64,000 bases of DNA from DASUGC01 sp035606665 (GTDB lineage: Bacteria; Acidobacteriota; Vicinamibacteria; Vicinamibacterales; SCN-69-37). The notes beneath the pieces were generated by a model. It was not told the DNA's origin. It saw nothing but the letters and a program-made list of their open reading frames with translations, and ran no database searches. This document shows, in pieces, positions 53,873 through 61,591 of the stretch (the first letter of the stretch is position 1; every line of letters begins with the position of its first letter). The stretch lies in contig DATNEY010000047.1 of assembly GCA_035606665.1 (NCBI GenBank), positions 1-64,000 on the forward strand, given 5' to 3'. A program made the position numbers and the translations under genes.

Positions 53873-54832
53873 ATGAAATGTCTGGTTACCGGCGGCGCGG
53901 GCTTCATCGGCAGCCACGTCGTAGATCGGCTCCTCGCCCGCGGCGATGAAGTCATCGCGTACGACAACCTCTCGACGGGCCAGCGGGGATTCCTCGAGAC
54001 CGCCTCGAAGTCGGATCGATTCCGCCTGGTCGAGGCCGACACGCTCGATGCGGACGCCCTCGTGAAGGCGATGGCGGGCGTCGAGCTCGTGTTCCATCTC
54101 GCGGCAAACGCGGATGTGCGGTTCGGCACCGAGCATCCCCGCCGGGACCTCGAGCAGAATACGATCGCGACCTTCAACGTGCTGGAGGCCATGCGGGAGC
54201 ACGGCGTCAAGCGGCTCGCCTTCGCGTCCACCGGATCGATCTACGGGGACGCGGTCGTCATTCCCACGCCGGAGGATGCGCCGTTCCCGGTGCAGACGTC
54301 CCTCTATGGCGCGTCGAAGCTCGCGTGCGAGGGGATGATTCAGGCCTACAGCGAGGGCTTCGGCCTGAACGCCTGCATCTTCCGGTTCGTGTCGATTCTT
54401 GGTGAGCGTTATTCCCACGGGCACGTGTTCGACTTCTATCGCAGCCTCCTGGCGAATCCGAACCAGCTCACCGTGCTCGGCGACGGCAAGCAGCGGAAGT
54501 CCTACCTCTACGTGCACGATTGCATCGATGCGATGCTGGTCGCCCTCAAGACGCCTGCGGAGCCGCGAGCGCGCGTCCTCAATCTCGGGACGCCCGAGTA
54601 CTGCGAGGTCAACCAGTCGATTGGCTGGATCACCGGACACCTGGGACTCACACCGGAGCTGCGCTACACCGGCGGCGATCGTGGATGGATTGGCGACAGT
54701 CCCTTCATCTTTCTCCAGACGGCGCGGATTCGCAGCCTGGGTTGGGCGCCGAAGCTCACCATTCGCGAAGGCATCATCCAGACGCTCGAGTACCTGCGCC
54801 ACAACCATTGGCTGCTCGAGAATCGCGCATGA
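53873..54832 (+). CDS. NAD-dependent nucleotide-sugar epimerase (extended SDR)
   Basis: 319 residues. Seen: VTGGAGFIGSHVVDRLLARG (residues 5-24), FHLAANADVRFG, ASTGSIYGDA (catalytic Ser/Thr), YGASKLACEG (Tyr/Lys) and GDGKQRKSYLYVHDC. It resembles UDP-glucose 4-epimerases, but the sugar is unknown. First gene of the ten-gene operon, coupled to the next by ATGA. Confidence 0.88.
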   Translation: MKCLVTGGAGFIGSHVVDRLLARGDEVIAYDNLSTGQRGFLETASKSDRFRLVEADTLDADALVKAMAGVELVFHLAANADVRFGTEHPRRDLEQNTIATFNVLEAMREHGVKRLAFASTGSIYGDAVVIPTPEDAPFPVQTSLYGASKLACEGMIQAYSEGFGLNACIFRFVSILGERYSHGHVFDFYRSLLANPNQLTVLGDGKQRKSYLYVHDCIDAMLVALKTPAEPRARVLNLGTPEYCEVNQSIGWITGHLGLTPELRYTGGDRGWIGDSPFIFLQTARIRSLGWAPKLTIREGIIQTLEYLRHNHWLLENRA

Positions 54833-56115
54833 CCGTATGCGTGCTGGGCCTCTGGCATCTGGGCACCGTGACCGCTGCGTGCCTGGCTTCTGCCGGCCAC
54901 CGGACCATCGGCATCGACTTCGACGCAGGCGTCGTCGAACGCCTCTCACGCGGCGTGCCGCCACTCTTCGAACCCGGGCTCGAAGACCTCGTCCGTTCCG
55001 GACTCGGCGCCGGCACGCTCACCTTCACCACTGACCCGGCGGCGGCCGAACGCGCCGACATCCTGTGGATCGCCATCGACACGCCCGTCGACGAGGACGA
55101 TCGCGCGGATGTGGAAGAGGTCGTGAGCGCCGCGGCGAAGGTGCTGCCCTACGCGCGCTCCGGAGCCCTGGTGCTGGTGTCGTCGCAGCTGCCCGTCGGG
55201 ACGACTGCGCGGCTCGAGTCCATGGCCGTGGCCGCGGGCTGCAACGTCAGCTTCGCCTGCGTCCCGGAAAACCTCCGGCTCGGCGCCGCGATCGAGACCT
55301 TCACCAGGCAGGCGCGCATCGTCGCCGGCACTCGGCGGGATGAGGATCGAGAGCGGACGAGCGCGCTGCTTGCATCGTTCACGGACCGGTTCGAGTGGAT
55401 GTCGGTGGAATCTGCCGAGATGACCAAGCACGCGCTGAACGTGTTCCTCGCGACATCGATCGCGTTCGCGAACGAGATGGCGTCTGTCTGCGAGCACGTC
55501 GGCGCCGATGCCGCTGATGTCGCCCGGGGCGTGAAGTCGGATCCGCGCGTGGGTCAGCGCGCCTATCTCTCGCCGGGCGGATCATTTGCCGGCGGTACTC
55601 TCGGACGCGATGTGACCCTGCTGTCCTCCATCGGACGTGAACATGGCGTGGCAGTGGATCTTGTGACCGCCGTCCGCACGAGCAACGATACGCATCGGCA
55701 ATGGGCCGCACGGCGCCTGGGCGACGTTTTCGGGTCGCCTGCCGGCCGGACGATCGCCGTGTGGGGGCTGACGTACACACCCGGCACGGACACACTTCGC
55801 CGTTCGAGCAGCGTCGAGCTCTGCCAGTGGCTGGCCGGTCAGGGCGCCACCGTACGCGCTTACGATCCAGCCGTGCGATCGCTGCCCGACGCATTGAACG
55901 GCGTCATCACCCTGGCGCCGGATCCGCTGGCGGCCCTGGCCGGCGCATCCGCGTTGGTCGTCGCGACACCGTGGCCCCAGTTCAAGGCGATCGCAGCCGC
56001 CGATGTCGTGCGCGCGACTGGAGGATGTGTCGTCCTCGATGCCGCCGGTTTCACGGCCGACGCCCTCGGCCAGGATCCCGCGCTGAAGTACATCCGGGTG
56101 GGACAGCCCCTGTGA
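54829..56115 (+). CDS. UDP-glucose/GDP-mannose dehydrogenase homologue lacking the catalytic cysteine
   Basis: 428 residues. Seen: N-terminal Rossmann VCVLGLWHLGTVTAACLASA, FEPGLEDLVRSG, TPVDEDDRAD, VPENLRLGAA and AEMTKHALNVFLATSIAFAN with the conserved Lys and Asn, then a second nucleotide-binding half with TIAVWGLTYTPGTDT. At the active site, where the family has GFGGSCxxKD, this protein reads SFAGGTLGRD: Cys becomes Thr and Lys becomes Arg, with no gap. It may do only a single oxidation, or a different reaction. Linked to its neighbours by ATGA and GTGA. Confidence 0.85.
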   Translation: MTVCVLGLWHLGTVTAACLASAGHRTIGIDFDAGVVERLSRGVPPLFEPGLEDLVRSGLGAGTLTFTTDPAAAERADILWIAIDTPVDEDDRADVEEVVSAAAKVLPYARSGALVLVSSQLPVGTTARLESMAVAAGCNVSFACVPENLRLGAAIETFTRQARIVAGTRRDEDRERTSALLASFTDRFEWMSVESAEMTKHALNVFLATSIAFANEMASVCEHVGADAADVARGVKSDPRVGQRAYLSPGGSFAGGTLGRDVTLLSSIGREHGVAVDLVTAVRTSNDTHRQWAARRLGDVFGSPAGRTIAVWGLTYTPGTDTLRRSSSVELCQWLAGQGATVRAYDPAVRSLPDALNGVITLAPDPLAALAGASALVVATPWPQFKAIAAADVVRATGGCVVLDAAGFTADALGQDPALKYIRVGQPL

Positions 56116-56996
56116 GGCGAGCCCTCTCAGGCCGTGCGGCAGTGATTACCGGCGCCAGCCAGGGACTGGGCCGAGCGATCGCGCGCGGCTTTGTGGACGC
56201 CGGCGCGAGCGTGCTGCTCTGTGCACGCGACGCCGCGCTGCTCGAGGAAGCGCGCATTGAGATTGACGCCGAGGCCGCAAGGGCCGGTGCGGGGCAAAAG
56301 GTCCTCGCTGCGGCCGCCGACGTGTCGGATGCGAAACAAGTCGATGAAGTCGTCGCCCTTGCCGCCCGTGAGCTCCCGGATCTCCAGATTCTCGTGAACA
56401 ACGCCGGCATCCACGGACCAGTCGGCCGCACCGAGGACGTGGACTGGAACGCGTGGGTCCGTGTTTTCGAGATCAACGTGCTCGGATCCGTGCTGATGTG
56501 CCGCGCGATGCTGCCGCATCTGAAACGGCGGCGTTACGGAAAGATCATCCAACTGTCGGGCGGCGGCGCCACCAGCCCGATGCCCCGCGTCACGGCGTAC
56601 GCGGCCTCAAAGGCCGCCGTCGTCCGCTTCGCGGAGTCGCTGGCTCTCGAGGTACGCGATGACGGCATCGACGTGAATGCGATCGCCCCGGGCGCGCTCA
56701 AGACTCGGATGATGCAGGAATTGATGGATGCGGGCCCGGCGGCGGCCGGCGAGGCGTACCACAAGCGGATGGCGCAGATTGCCGCCGAGGGCGGGACTCC
56801 GCTCGAACAACCCGCCGCCCTGGCGGTGTTCCTCGGCTCGGCTGCGAGCGACGGTATTACGGGCAGGCTGATCAGTGCGGTCTGGGATCCGTGGTCCACG
56901 CTTCCGGACCACCGTGAAGAGCTTGCGCGCGGCGACGTCTACACCCTGCGCCGAATCACAGCGCGGGACCGCGGGCTCGATTGGGAGAACACGTGA
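56112..56996 (+). CDS. Classical short-chain dehydrogenase/reductase
   Basis: 294 residues from GTG 56112, overlapping the upstream stop (GTGA). Seen: cofactor motif ITGASQGLGRAIARGF, NNAGIHGPVG, catalytic Ser in IIQLSGGGATSP and YAASKAAVV (Tyr/Lys). The C-terminus is extended by about 40 residues (ISAVWDPWSTLPDHREEL). It probably oxidises or reduces a sugar hydroxyl in this operon; substrate is inference. Confidence 0.9.
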   Translation: MRRALSGRAAVITGASQGLGRAIARGFVDAGASVLLCARDAALLEEARIEIDAEAARAGAGQKVLAAAADVSDAKQVDEVVALAARELPDLQILVNNAGIHGPVGRTEDVDWNAWVRVFEINVLGSVLMCRAMLPHLKRRRYGKIIQLSGGGATSPMPRVTAYAASKAAVVRFAESLALEVRDDGIDVNAIAPGALKTRMMQELMDAGPAAAGEAYHKRMAQIAAEGGTPLEQPAALAVFLGSAASDGITGRLISAVWDPWSTLPDHREELARGDVYTLRRITARDRGLDWENT

Positions 56997-58000
56997 CCGC
57001 CGGCGTCGGCATCGTCGGATGCGGACTCATCGGCCGTAAACGCGCGGCCGCGTTGGCGGGTGCCCGCCTCGTCGCGTGTGCGGACACCGCAGTGGACCGG
57101 GCGCAGGCGCTCGCATCCGCGTACGGCGGTGATGCCTCCAGCCGATGGGAGGACGTCGTCTCACGCCCCGACGTCGATGTCGTGATCGTCGCCACTACGA
57201 ACGATGCATTGATGCGCGTGGCTACCGCCGCGATCCGCGAGAACAAACACGTGCTGCTCGAAAAGCCCGCCGGCCGATCGGTAGCCGAACTGGATATTCT
57301 GATCGCCGCGGCGGCTCAGTCGAAATCACGAGTGCGGACCGGCTTCAATCATCGGTACCATCCGGCGCTCCTCCGCGCCCGCTCCATCGTCGAGGCCCGG
57401 GGCGTTGGCGATCTGATGTTTCTCCGCGCGCGCTACGGCCACGGTGGCCGGGTCGGATACGACCGCGAGTGGCGCGCCGATCCGTCCAAGGGCGGCGGTG
57501 AGCTCATCGACCAGGGCGTGCACCTGATCGATCTGTCGCGCTGGTTTCTCGGAGAGTTCAGCGAGATTTCGGGATTCGCCCACACGTACTTCTGGGACAT
57601 GCCGGTGGACGACAACGCATTCATGCTGCTACGAACCGTGACGGCCCAGGCCGCGCACCTGCACGTGAGCTGCTCGGAGTGGAAGAACCTCTTTTCGATG
57701 GAAATCTACGGCCGCACCGGAAAGCTGCAGATTGACGGGCTCGGCGGCAGTTACGGGACGGAACGGCTCACCTTCTACAAGATGCGGCCGGAGATGGGAC
57801 CGCCAGACACCGAGACGTGGGAGTTCCCTGGCGCCGACGACTCGTGGACGCGTGAATTCGCGGAATTCCTGGAAGACATCCAGCTCGGCCGTTCGCCACA
57901 GCCCGGCCTGGCCGACGCCCGCGCGGCCTTGACGGTCGTCGAAGCCGTCCATCGGCAATCAGGCTACGATTTTTCGGCGGCGCACGCCGTGTCGTCATGA
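56993..58000 (+). CDS. Gfo/Idh/MocA family oxidoreductase
   Basis: 335 residues from GTG 56993 (GTGA overlap). Seen: VGIVGCGLIGRKRAAAL (NAD(P) Rossmann), the family EKP box in HVLLEKPAGRS, FNHRYHPALLRAR, and GGELIDQGVHLIDLSRWFLG in the C-terminal dehydratase-like fold. Such proteins oxidise or reduce sugars, often nucleotide-linked. Coupled to the kinase gene by the TGATC overlap. Confidence 0.92.
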   Translation: MTAGVGIVGCGLIGRKRAAALAGARLVACADTAVDRAQALASAYGGDASSRWEDVVSRPDVDVVIVATTNDALMRVATAAIRENKHVLLEKPAGRSVAELDILIAAAAQSKSRVRTGFNHRYHPALLRARSIVEARGVGDLMFLRARYGHGGRVGYDREWRADPSKGGGELIDQGVHLIDLSRWFLGEFSEISGFAHTYFWDMPVDDNAFMLLRTVTAQAAHLHVSCSEWKNLFSMEIYGRTGKLQIDGLGGSYGTERLTFYKMRPEMGPPDTETWEFPGADDSWTREFAEFLEDIQLGRSPQPGLADARAALTVVEAVHRQSGYDFSAAHAVSS

Positions 58001-58977
58001 TCATCACGCGTAGTCCCCTGCGCATTACGCTCGGCGGCGGCGGCACGGACCTGCCGTCGTACTACAGCCGCTTCGGCGGGTTTCTGATCGCGGCGGCCAT
58101 CGACAAGTACGTGTACGTGACGGTGATGCGGCCGTTCGTCGAAGGCATCTTCCTGAAGTACTCGAAGCTCGAGCACGTCGAGGAGATCGATGAGATCCAG
58201 CATCCGATCGTGCGCGAAGCCATCCGGATGCTCGGTTTCCGCACGCCACAGCTCGAAATCACGACACTCGCGGATATCCCGGCCGGCACCGGTCTTGGAT
58301 CCTCGGGCAGTTTCACCACCGCGCTGCTCAAAGCCCTGCACGCGCACCGGCGGAGGCTGCTGCATCCAGCGGAACTGGCTGAACTTGCCTGTGAGATCGA
58401 AATCGGCCGCTTGAAGGAGCCGATCGGAAAGCAGGACCAATACATCGCAGCCCTCGGCGGAATTACCTGTTTCACGTTCAACCAGGACGGCTCGGTCGCG
58501 GCCGAGCCGCTCGCCCTGCCGATGTCGTCGATGTTCGCGCTCGAGGACAATCTGCTGCTCTTCTTCACCGGCTTCTCGCGAAGTGCGAGCGACATCCTGA
58601 AGGATCAGAAGCAGCGCACAGAAGTGGACGACAGCTCGATGATCGAGAACCTGCACCATGTGAAGGAACTCGGCCTCGCGAGCCGGCAGGCGCTCGAGCG
58701 CGGGCGGCCGGACGACTTCGGCGCGCTGATGCACGACCACTGGATGCACAAGAAGACGCGTTCAGGCGGCATGAGCAATCCCAAGATCGACGAGTGGTAC
58801 GAGCTCGGCAGGAAAAGCGGCGCCATCGGCGGCAAGCTCGTCGGCGCCGGCGGCGGAGGTTTCCTCCTCTTTTATTGCGAGGAGCACCGGCGCCTTCGCG
58901 AAGCGATGGCGCATGCCGGCCTCGAGGAAGTGCGATTTCGCTTCGACTTCGAGGGCACCAAGATATTGATGGATTGA
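57997..58977 (+). CDS. hddA: GHMP kinase, D-glycero-D-manno-heptose 7-phosphate kinase type
   Basis: Phosphorylates heptose 7-phosphate at C1 in GDP-heptose synthesis. 326 residues. Seen: RSPLRITLGGGGTDLPSYY (residues 5-23), the phosphate-binding IPAGTGLGSSGSFTTALLKA and C-terminal KLVGAGGGGFLLFY. By resemblance it is of the HddA type; related kinases act on fucose or galactose. The last codons (ILMD, stop) are part of an ATTGAYSG tandem array that separates it from the next gene. Confidence 0.85.
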   Translation: MIITRSPLRITLGGGGTDLPSYYSRFGGFLIAAAIDKYVYVTVMRPFVEGIFLKYSKLEHVEEIDEIQHPIVREAIRMLGFRTPQLEITTLADIPAGTGLGSSGSFTTALLKALHAHRRRLLHPAELAELACEIEIGRLKEPIGKQDQYIAALGGITCFTFNQDGSVAAEPLALPMSSMFALEDNLLLFFTGFSRSASDILKDQKQRTEVDDSSMIENLHHVKELGLASRQALERGRPDDFGALMHDHWMHKKTRSGGMSNPKIDEWYELGRKSGAIGGKLVGAGGGGFLLFYCEEHRRLREAMAHAGLEEVRFRFDFEGTKILMD

Positions 58978-59020
58978 CCGATTGACCGATTGATGGATTG
59001 ATGGATTGATGGATTGATTG
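58965..59020 (+). repeat. Seven-unit ATTGAYSG array inside the heptose operon
   Basis: Seven head-to-tail 8-bp units (ATTGATGG, ATTGACCG, ATTGACCG, three ATTGATGG, ATTGATTG) encode the last codons and stop of the kinase and end 1 nt before the next ATG. It is the same word as at 48216. This is the only junction within the operon that is neither overlapping nor coupled by a short gap, apart from the last one. Confidence 0.93.
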
Positions 59021-59021
59021 A

Positions 59022-59735
59022 ATGAGTCTTCCTGTCGCCATTCTGGCCGGCGGCCTCGCCACGCGACTCGGCCCGGTCACCGAACGAATTCCCAAAGCCC
59101 TCGTCGACGTCGCCGGCCGGCCCTTCGCCGAACACCAGATCGCATTGCTCGCGCGGCATGGCCTCACCGACATCGTCTGGCTGACCGGGCACCTTGGGAC
59201 GATGATCGAGGAAGCGCTGGGCGATGGGAGCCGATTCGGCGTGCGGCTGCGGTACGTGCCGGACGGTCCGGCGCCGCTCGGTACCGGCGGCGCGATTCGT
59301 GCGGCGATCGGGTCACTCGGTGATGCCTTCTTCGTGCTGTACGGTGACTCGTACCTCGAGTGTGACTACGCGAGGATCGCACACGCATTCCTCGGCAGCG
59401 GACGATCCGGGCTCATGACCGTACTCCGCAACGATGACCGCTGGGATCGGAGCAACGTTCGATTCGAGGACGGGCGCATCCTGGCCTACTCCAAGGGAGA
59501 CACCGGGCCGGAGTTCCAGCACATCGACTACGGGCTCGGTGTCTTTCACGCTCGCGCCTTCGCCGGATACCATTCCACGTCGGCGTTCGACCTGGCGGCG
59601 GTGTATCAGCGCCTGCTCGTGGCTGACGACCTCGCCGCCTGGGAAGTGCACGAGCGGTTCTACGAGATCGGATCGCCGGCGGGGCTGGCCGATACGCGCG
59701 CGCATCTGTCGGGCGGGACGGAACGGAATCGATGA
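59022..59735 (+). CDS. hddC: Sugar-phosphate nucleotidyltransferase (HddC-type)
   Basis: 237 residues. Seen: VAILAGGLATRLGPVTERIPK (cut to the signature GGLATRLGP and PKALVDVAGRPF), the GTGGAIRAA block, and FVLYGDSYLECDY (metal Asp). Its short length matches HddC/RmlA-like pyrophosphorylases that use NTP to activate a sugar 1-phosphate; GTP versus another NTP is inference. Coupled to the SIS gene by ATGA. Confidence 0.85.
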   Translation: MSLPVAILAGGLATRLGPVTERIPKALVDVAGRPFAEHQIALLARHGLTDIVWLTGHLGTMIEEALGDGSRFGVRLRYVPDGPAPLGTGGAIRAAIGSLGDAFFVLYGDSYLECDYARIAHAFLGSGRSGLMTVLRNDDRWDRSNVRFEDGRILAYSKGDTGPEFQHIDYGLGVFHARAFAGYHSTSAFDLAAVYQRLLVADDLAAWEVHERFYEIGSPAGLADTRAHLSGGTERNR

Positions 59736-60349
59736 CGCATACAGAGACGTATCTGGCCGAAGCGGCGGCCATCCTCGAAAAGATCGATCGCTCGGCGATC
59801 GACCGCCTCGTGGCGCTCCTCGCCGCCGTCCGCGGACGTGGAGGACGCCTATTTGTTCTCGGCGTCGGTGGAAGCGCCGGTAACGCCTCGCACGCGGTGA
59901 ACGATTTCCGGAAGCTCGCCGGCTTCGAAGCCTACGCACCGACGGACAACGTCTCCGAGCTGACGGCGCGAACGAACGACGAGGGCTGGCAGACCGTGTT
60001 CGTCGAGTGGCTGCGTGGATCGCGGCTCGATCGGAAGGACATGCTGCTGATCTTCTCTGTCGGCGGCGGCAGTCTCGAACCGAGCGTGAGCCCGAACATC
60101 GTGCGCGCGCTGCAATTCGCTCGCGAGCAAGGCGCCGCGATCGGCGGCGTGGTCGGGCGGAATGGCGGATTCACGGCGACGGTCGCCGACGCCTGCGTCC
60201 TCGTACCGACGGCGCACCCCGATCGGGTCACGCCGCACTCGGAGGCCTTCCAGGCGGTGATCTGGCACCTGCTCGTGTCGCATCCGGATCTCCAGACACG
60301 CCCGACCAAATGGGAATCGACACAGCCGTCCGGCGCGCCGTCTTCGTAG
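59732..60349 (+). CDS. gmhA: SIS-domain phosphosugar isomerase (GmhA-like)
   Basis: 205 residues. Seen: LGVGGSAGNASHAVNDFRKL (residues 42-61), the phosphosugar-binding site of sedoheptulose-7-phosphate isomerases, a second phosphate site in LIFSVGGGSLEPSVSPNI, and PHSEAFQAVIWHLL near the end. The position between nucleotidyltransferase and HAD phosphatase supports the heptose role; the wording differs from E. coli GmhA, so the assignment is by context as much as sequence. It overlaps the next gene by 40 nt. Confidence 0.8.
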   Translation: MTHTETYLAEAAAILEKIDRSAIDRLVALLAAVRGRGGRLFVLGVGGSAGNASHAVNDFRKLAGFEAYAPTDNVSELTARTNDEGWQTVFVEWLRGSRLDRKDMLLIFSVGGGSLEPSVSPNIVRALQFAREQGAAIGGVVGRNGGFTATVADACVLVPTAHPDRVTPHSEAFQAVIWHLLVSHPDLQTRPTKWESTQPSGAPSS

Positions 60350-60852
60350 ATCGCGACGGCGTCATCAACCGGCCGATCGTCCGCGGCGGCAGGCCGTTCG
60401 CGCCGGCAAATGTCGAAGAGCTGGAAATCCTTCCCGGCGTTGAGGAAGCACTGACACGCCTTCGGGCGGCCGGCTTCCTTCTCGTCGTTGTCACCAACCA
60501 GCCCGAGGTCTCGCGCGGCACCCTGTCGCACGCCGCCCTCGACGCAATGCACGCCGCCCTCCGTTCGGCGCTTCCGCTCGATGACATCCGGGTATGCCCG
60601 CACGACGATCGAGACGCGTGCGACTGCCGAAAACCAAAACCCGGCATGGTGCTCGCCGCCGCGCGGGAGCTCGGAATCTCCCTGGCGCGCAGCTACGTGG
60701 TTGGCGATCGCTGGCGCGACATCGCGGCGGGACGCACGGCCGGATGTGTCACGATTTTCGTCGATTGCGGGTACGATGAGCCGCGTCCCGACGGCGCAGC
60801 GGTTACCGTCCGTTCGCTCGCCGAAGCAGCGGAGTGGATTCTGAGCCAATGA
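60310..60852 (+). CDS. gmhB: HAD phosphatase (D,D-heptose 1,7-bisphosphate phosphatase type)
   Basis: 180 residues from ATG 60310, lying inside the end of the SIS gene. Seen: FVDRDGVINRP (nucleophile and acid Asp), VTNQPEVSRG, the zinc-binding loop CPHDDRDACDC, RKPKPGM (Lys) and VGDRWRDIAAG (metal Asp). This zinc-loop subtype is typical for GmhB/histidinol phosphatase. Coupled to the transaldolase gene by ATGATG. Confidence 0.9.
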   Translation: MGIDTAVRRAVFVDRDGVINRPIVRGGRPFAPANVEELEILPGVEEALTRLRAAGFLLVVVTNQPEVSRGTLSHAALDAMHAALRSALPLDDIRVCPHDDRDACDCRKPKPGMVLAAARELGISLARSYVVGDRWRDIAAGRTAGCVTIFVDCGYDEPRPDGAAVTVRSLAEAAEWILSQ

Positions 60853-61571
60853 TGAAGACATCGATCGACGATTTGCGCGTGAAGATCTTTGCTGATGCGG
60901 CCGAGCTGGACGGGATGCTCGAGTTGTACAGTCAGCCATTCGTGAAAGGCTTCACGACGAATCCGACCCTGATGAACAAGGCGGGCATCCGGGACTACGA
61001 GGGCTTTGCGCATCAGGTGCTCGCGGCGATTCCCGATCGGCCGATCTCCTTCGAAGTGTTCTCTGATGAATTCAGCGAGATGGAGCGGCAGGCGATGAAG
61101 ATCGCCGGCTGGGGTCAACACGTCTACGTCAAGATTCCGGTCACGAACACCCGCGGCGAGTCCGCCGCGCCGCTCGTGCGCAAGCTCTCACGCGCCGGAG
61201 TCCGGCTCAATGTGACCGCCCTCCTCCCGCTCGATCAGGTCCGCACGATCGTCGACGCGCTCGATCCCGCGACGCCGTCATGCATCTCGGTGTTTGCTGG
61301 GAGAATCGCGGACACCGGCCGCGATCCGGTGCCCGTCATGACCGAAGCGCTCCGGATGATGAGCGGGCTGCCCAGATGCGAGCTGATCTGGGCCAGCCCG
61401 CGCGAGCTGTTGAACATCTTTCAGGCCGACGAGATCGGCTGCCACATCATTACCGTCACGCCCGACATTCTGAAGAAGCTGTCCAATGTCGGCCGCGGCC
61501 TCGACGAGTTCTCGCTCGACACCGTGAAGATGTTCCATCGCGACGCGACACAGGCGGGGTTCTCCCTCTGA
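60849..61571 (+). CDS. tal: Transaldolase (small TalC/Tal-like form)
   Basis: Moves a dihydroxyacetone unit between sugar phosphates, making or using sedoheptulose 7-phosphate. 240 residues, the short single-domain class. Seen: KIFADAAELDGML, FTTNPTLMNKAG, the Schiff-base lysine in VYVKIPVTNTRGE, LNVTALLPLDQV and SVFAGRIADTGRDP. It sits in a heptose-sugar operon, which suggests it feeds sedoheptulose 7-phosphate to the SIS isomerase. Confidence 0.92.
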   Translation: MMKTSIDDLRVKIFADAAELDGMLELYSQPFVKGFTTNPTLMNKAGIRDYEGFAHQVLAAIPDRPISFEVFSDEFSEMERQAMKIAGWGQHVYVKIPVTNTRGESAAPLVRKLSRAGVRLNVTALLPLDQVRTIVDALDPATPSCISVFAGRIADTGRDPVPVMTEALRMMSGLPRCELIWASPRELLNIFQADEIGCHIITVTPDILKKLSNVGRGLDEFSLDTVKMFHRDATQAGFSL

Positions 61572-61591
61572 CGACGAGCCAGGGCGCCTTT

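Noticed and set aside
54829..56115. Frameshift as the reason for the missing catalytic Cys
   Set aside because: The region aligns without a gap to the family motif and the frame is open with conserved residues on both sides, so substitution rather than sequencing error is more likely.
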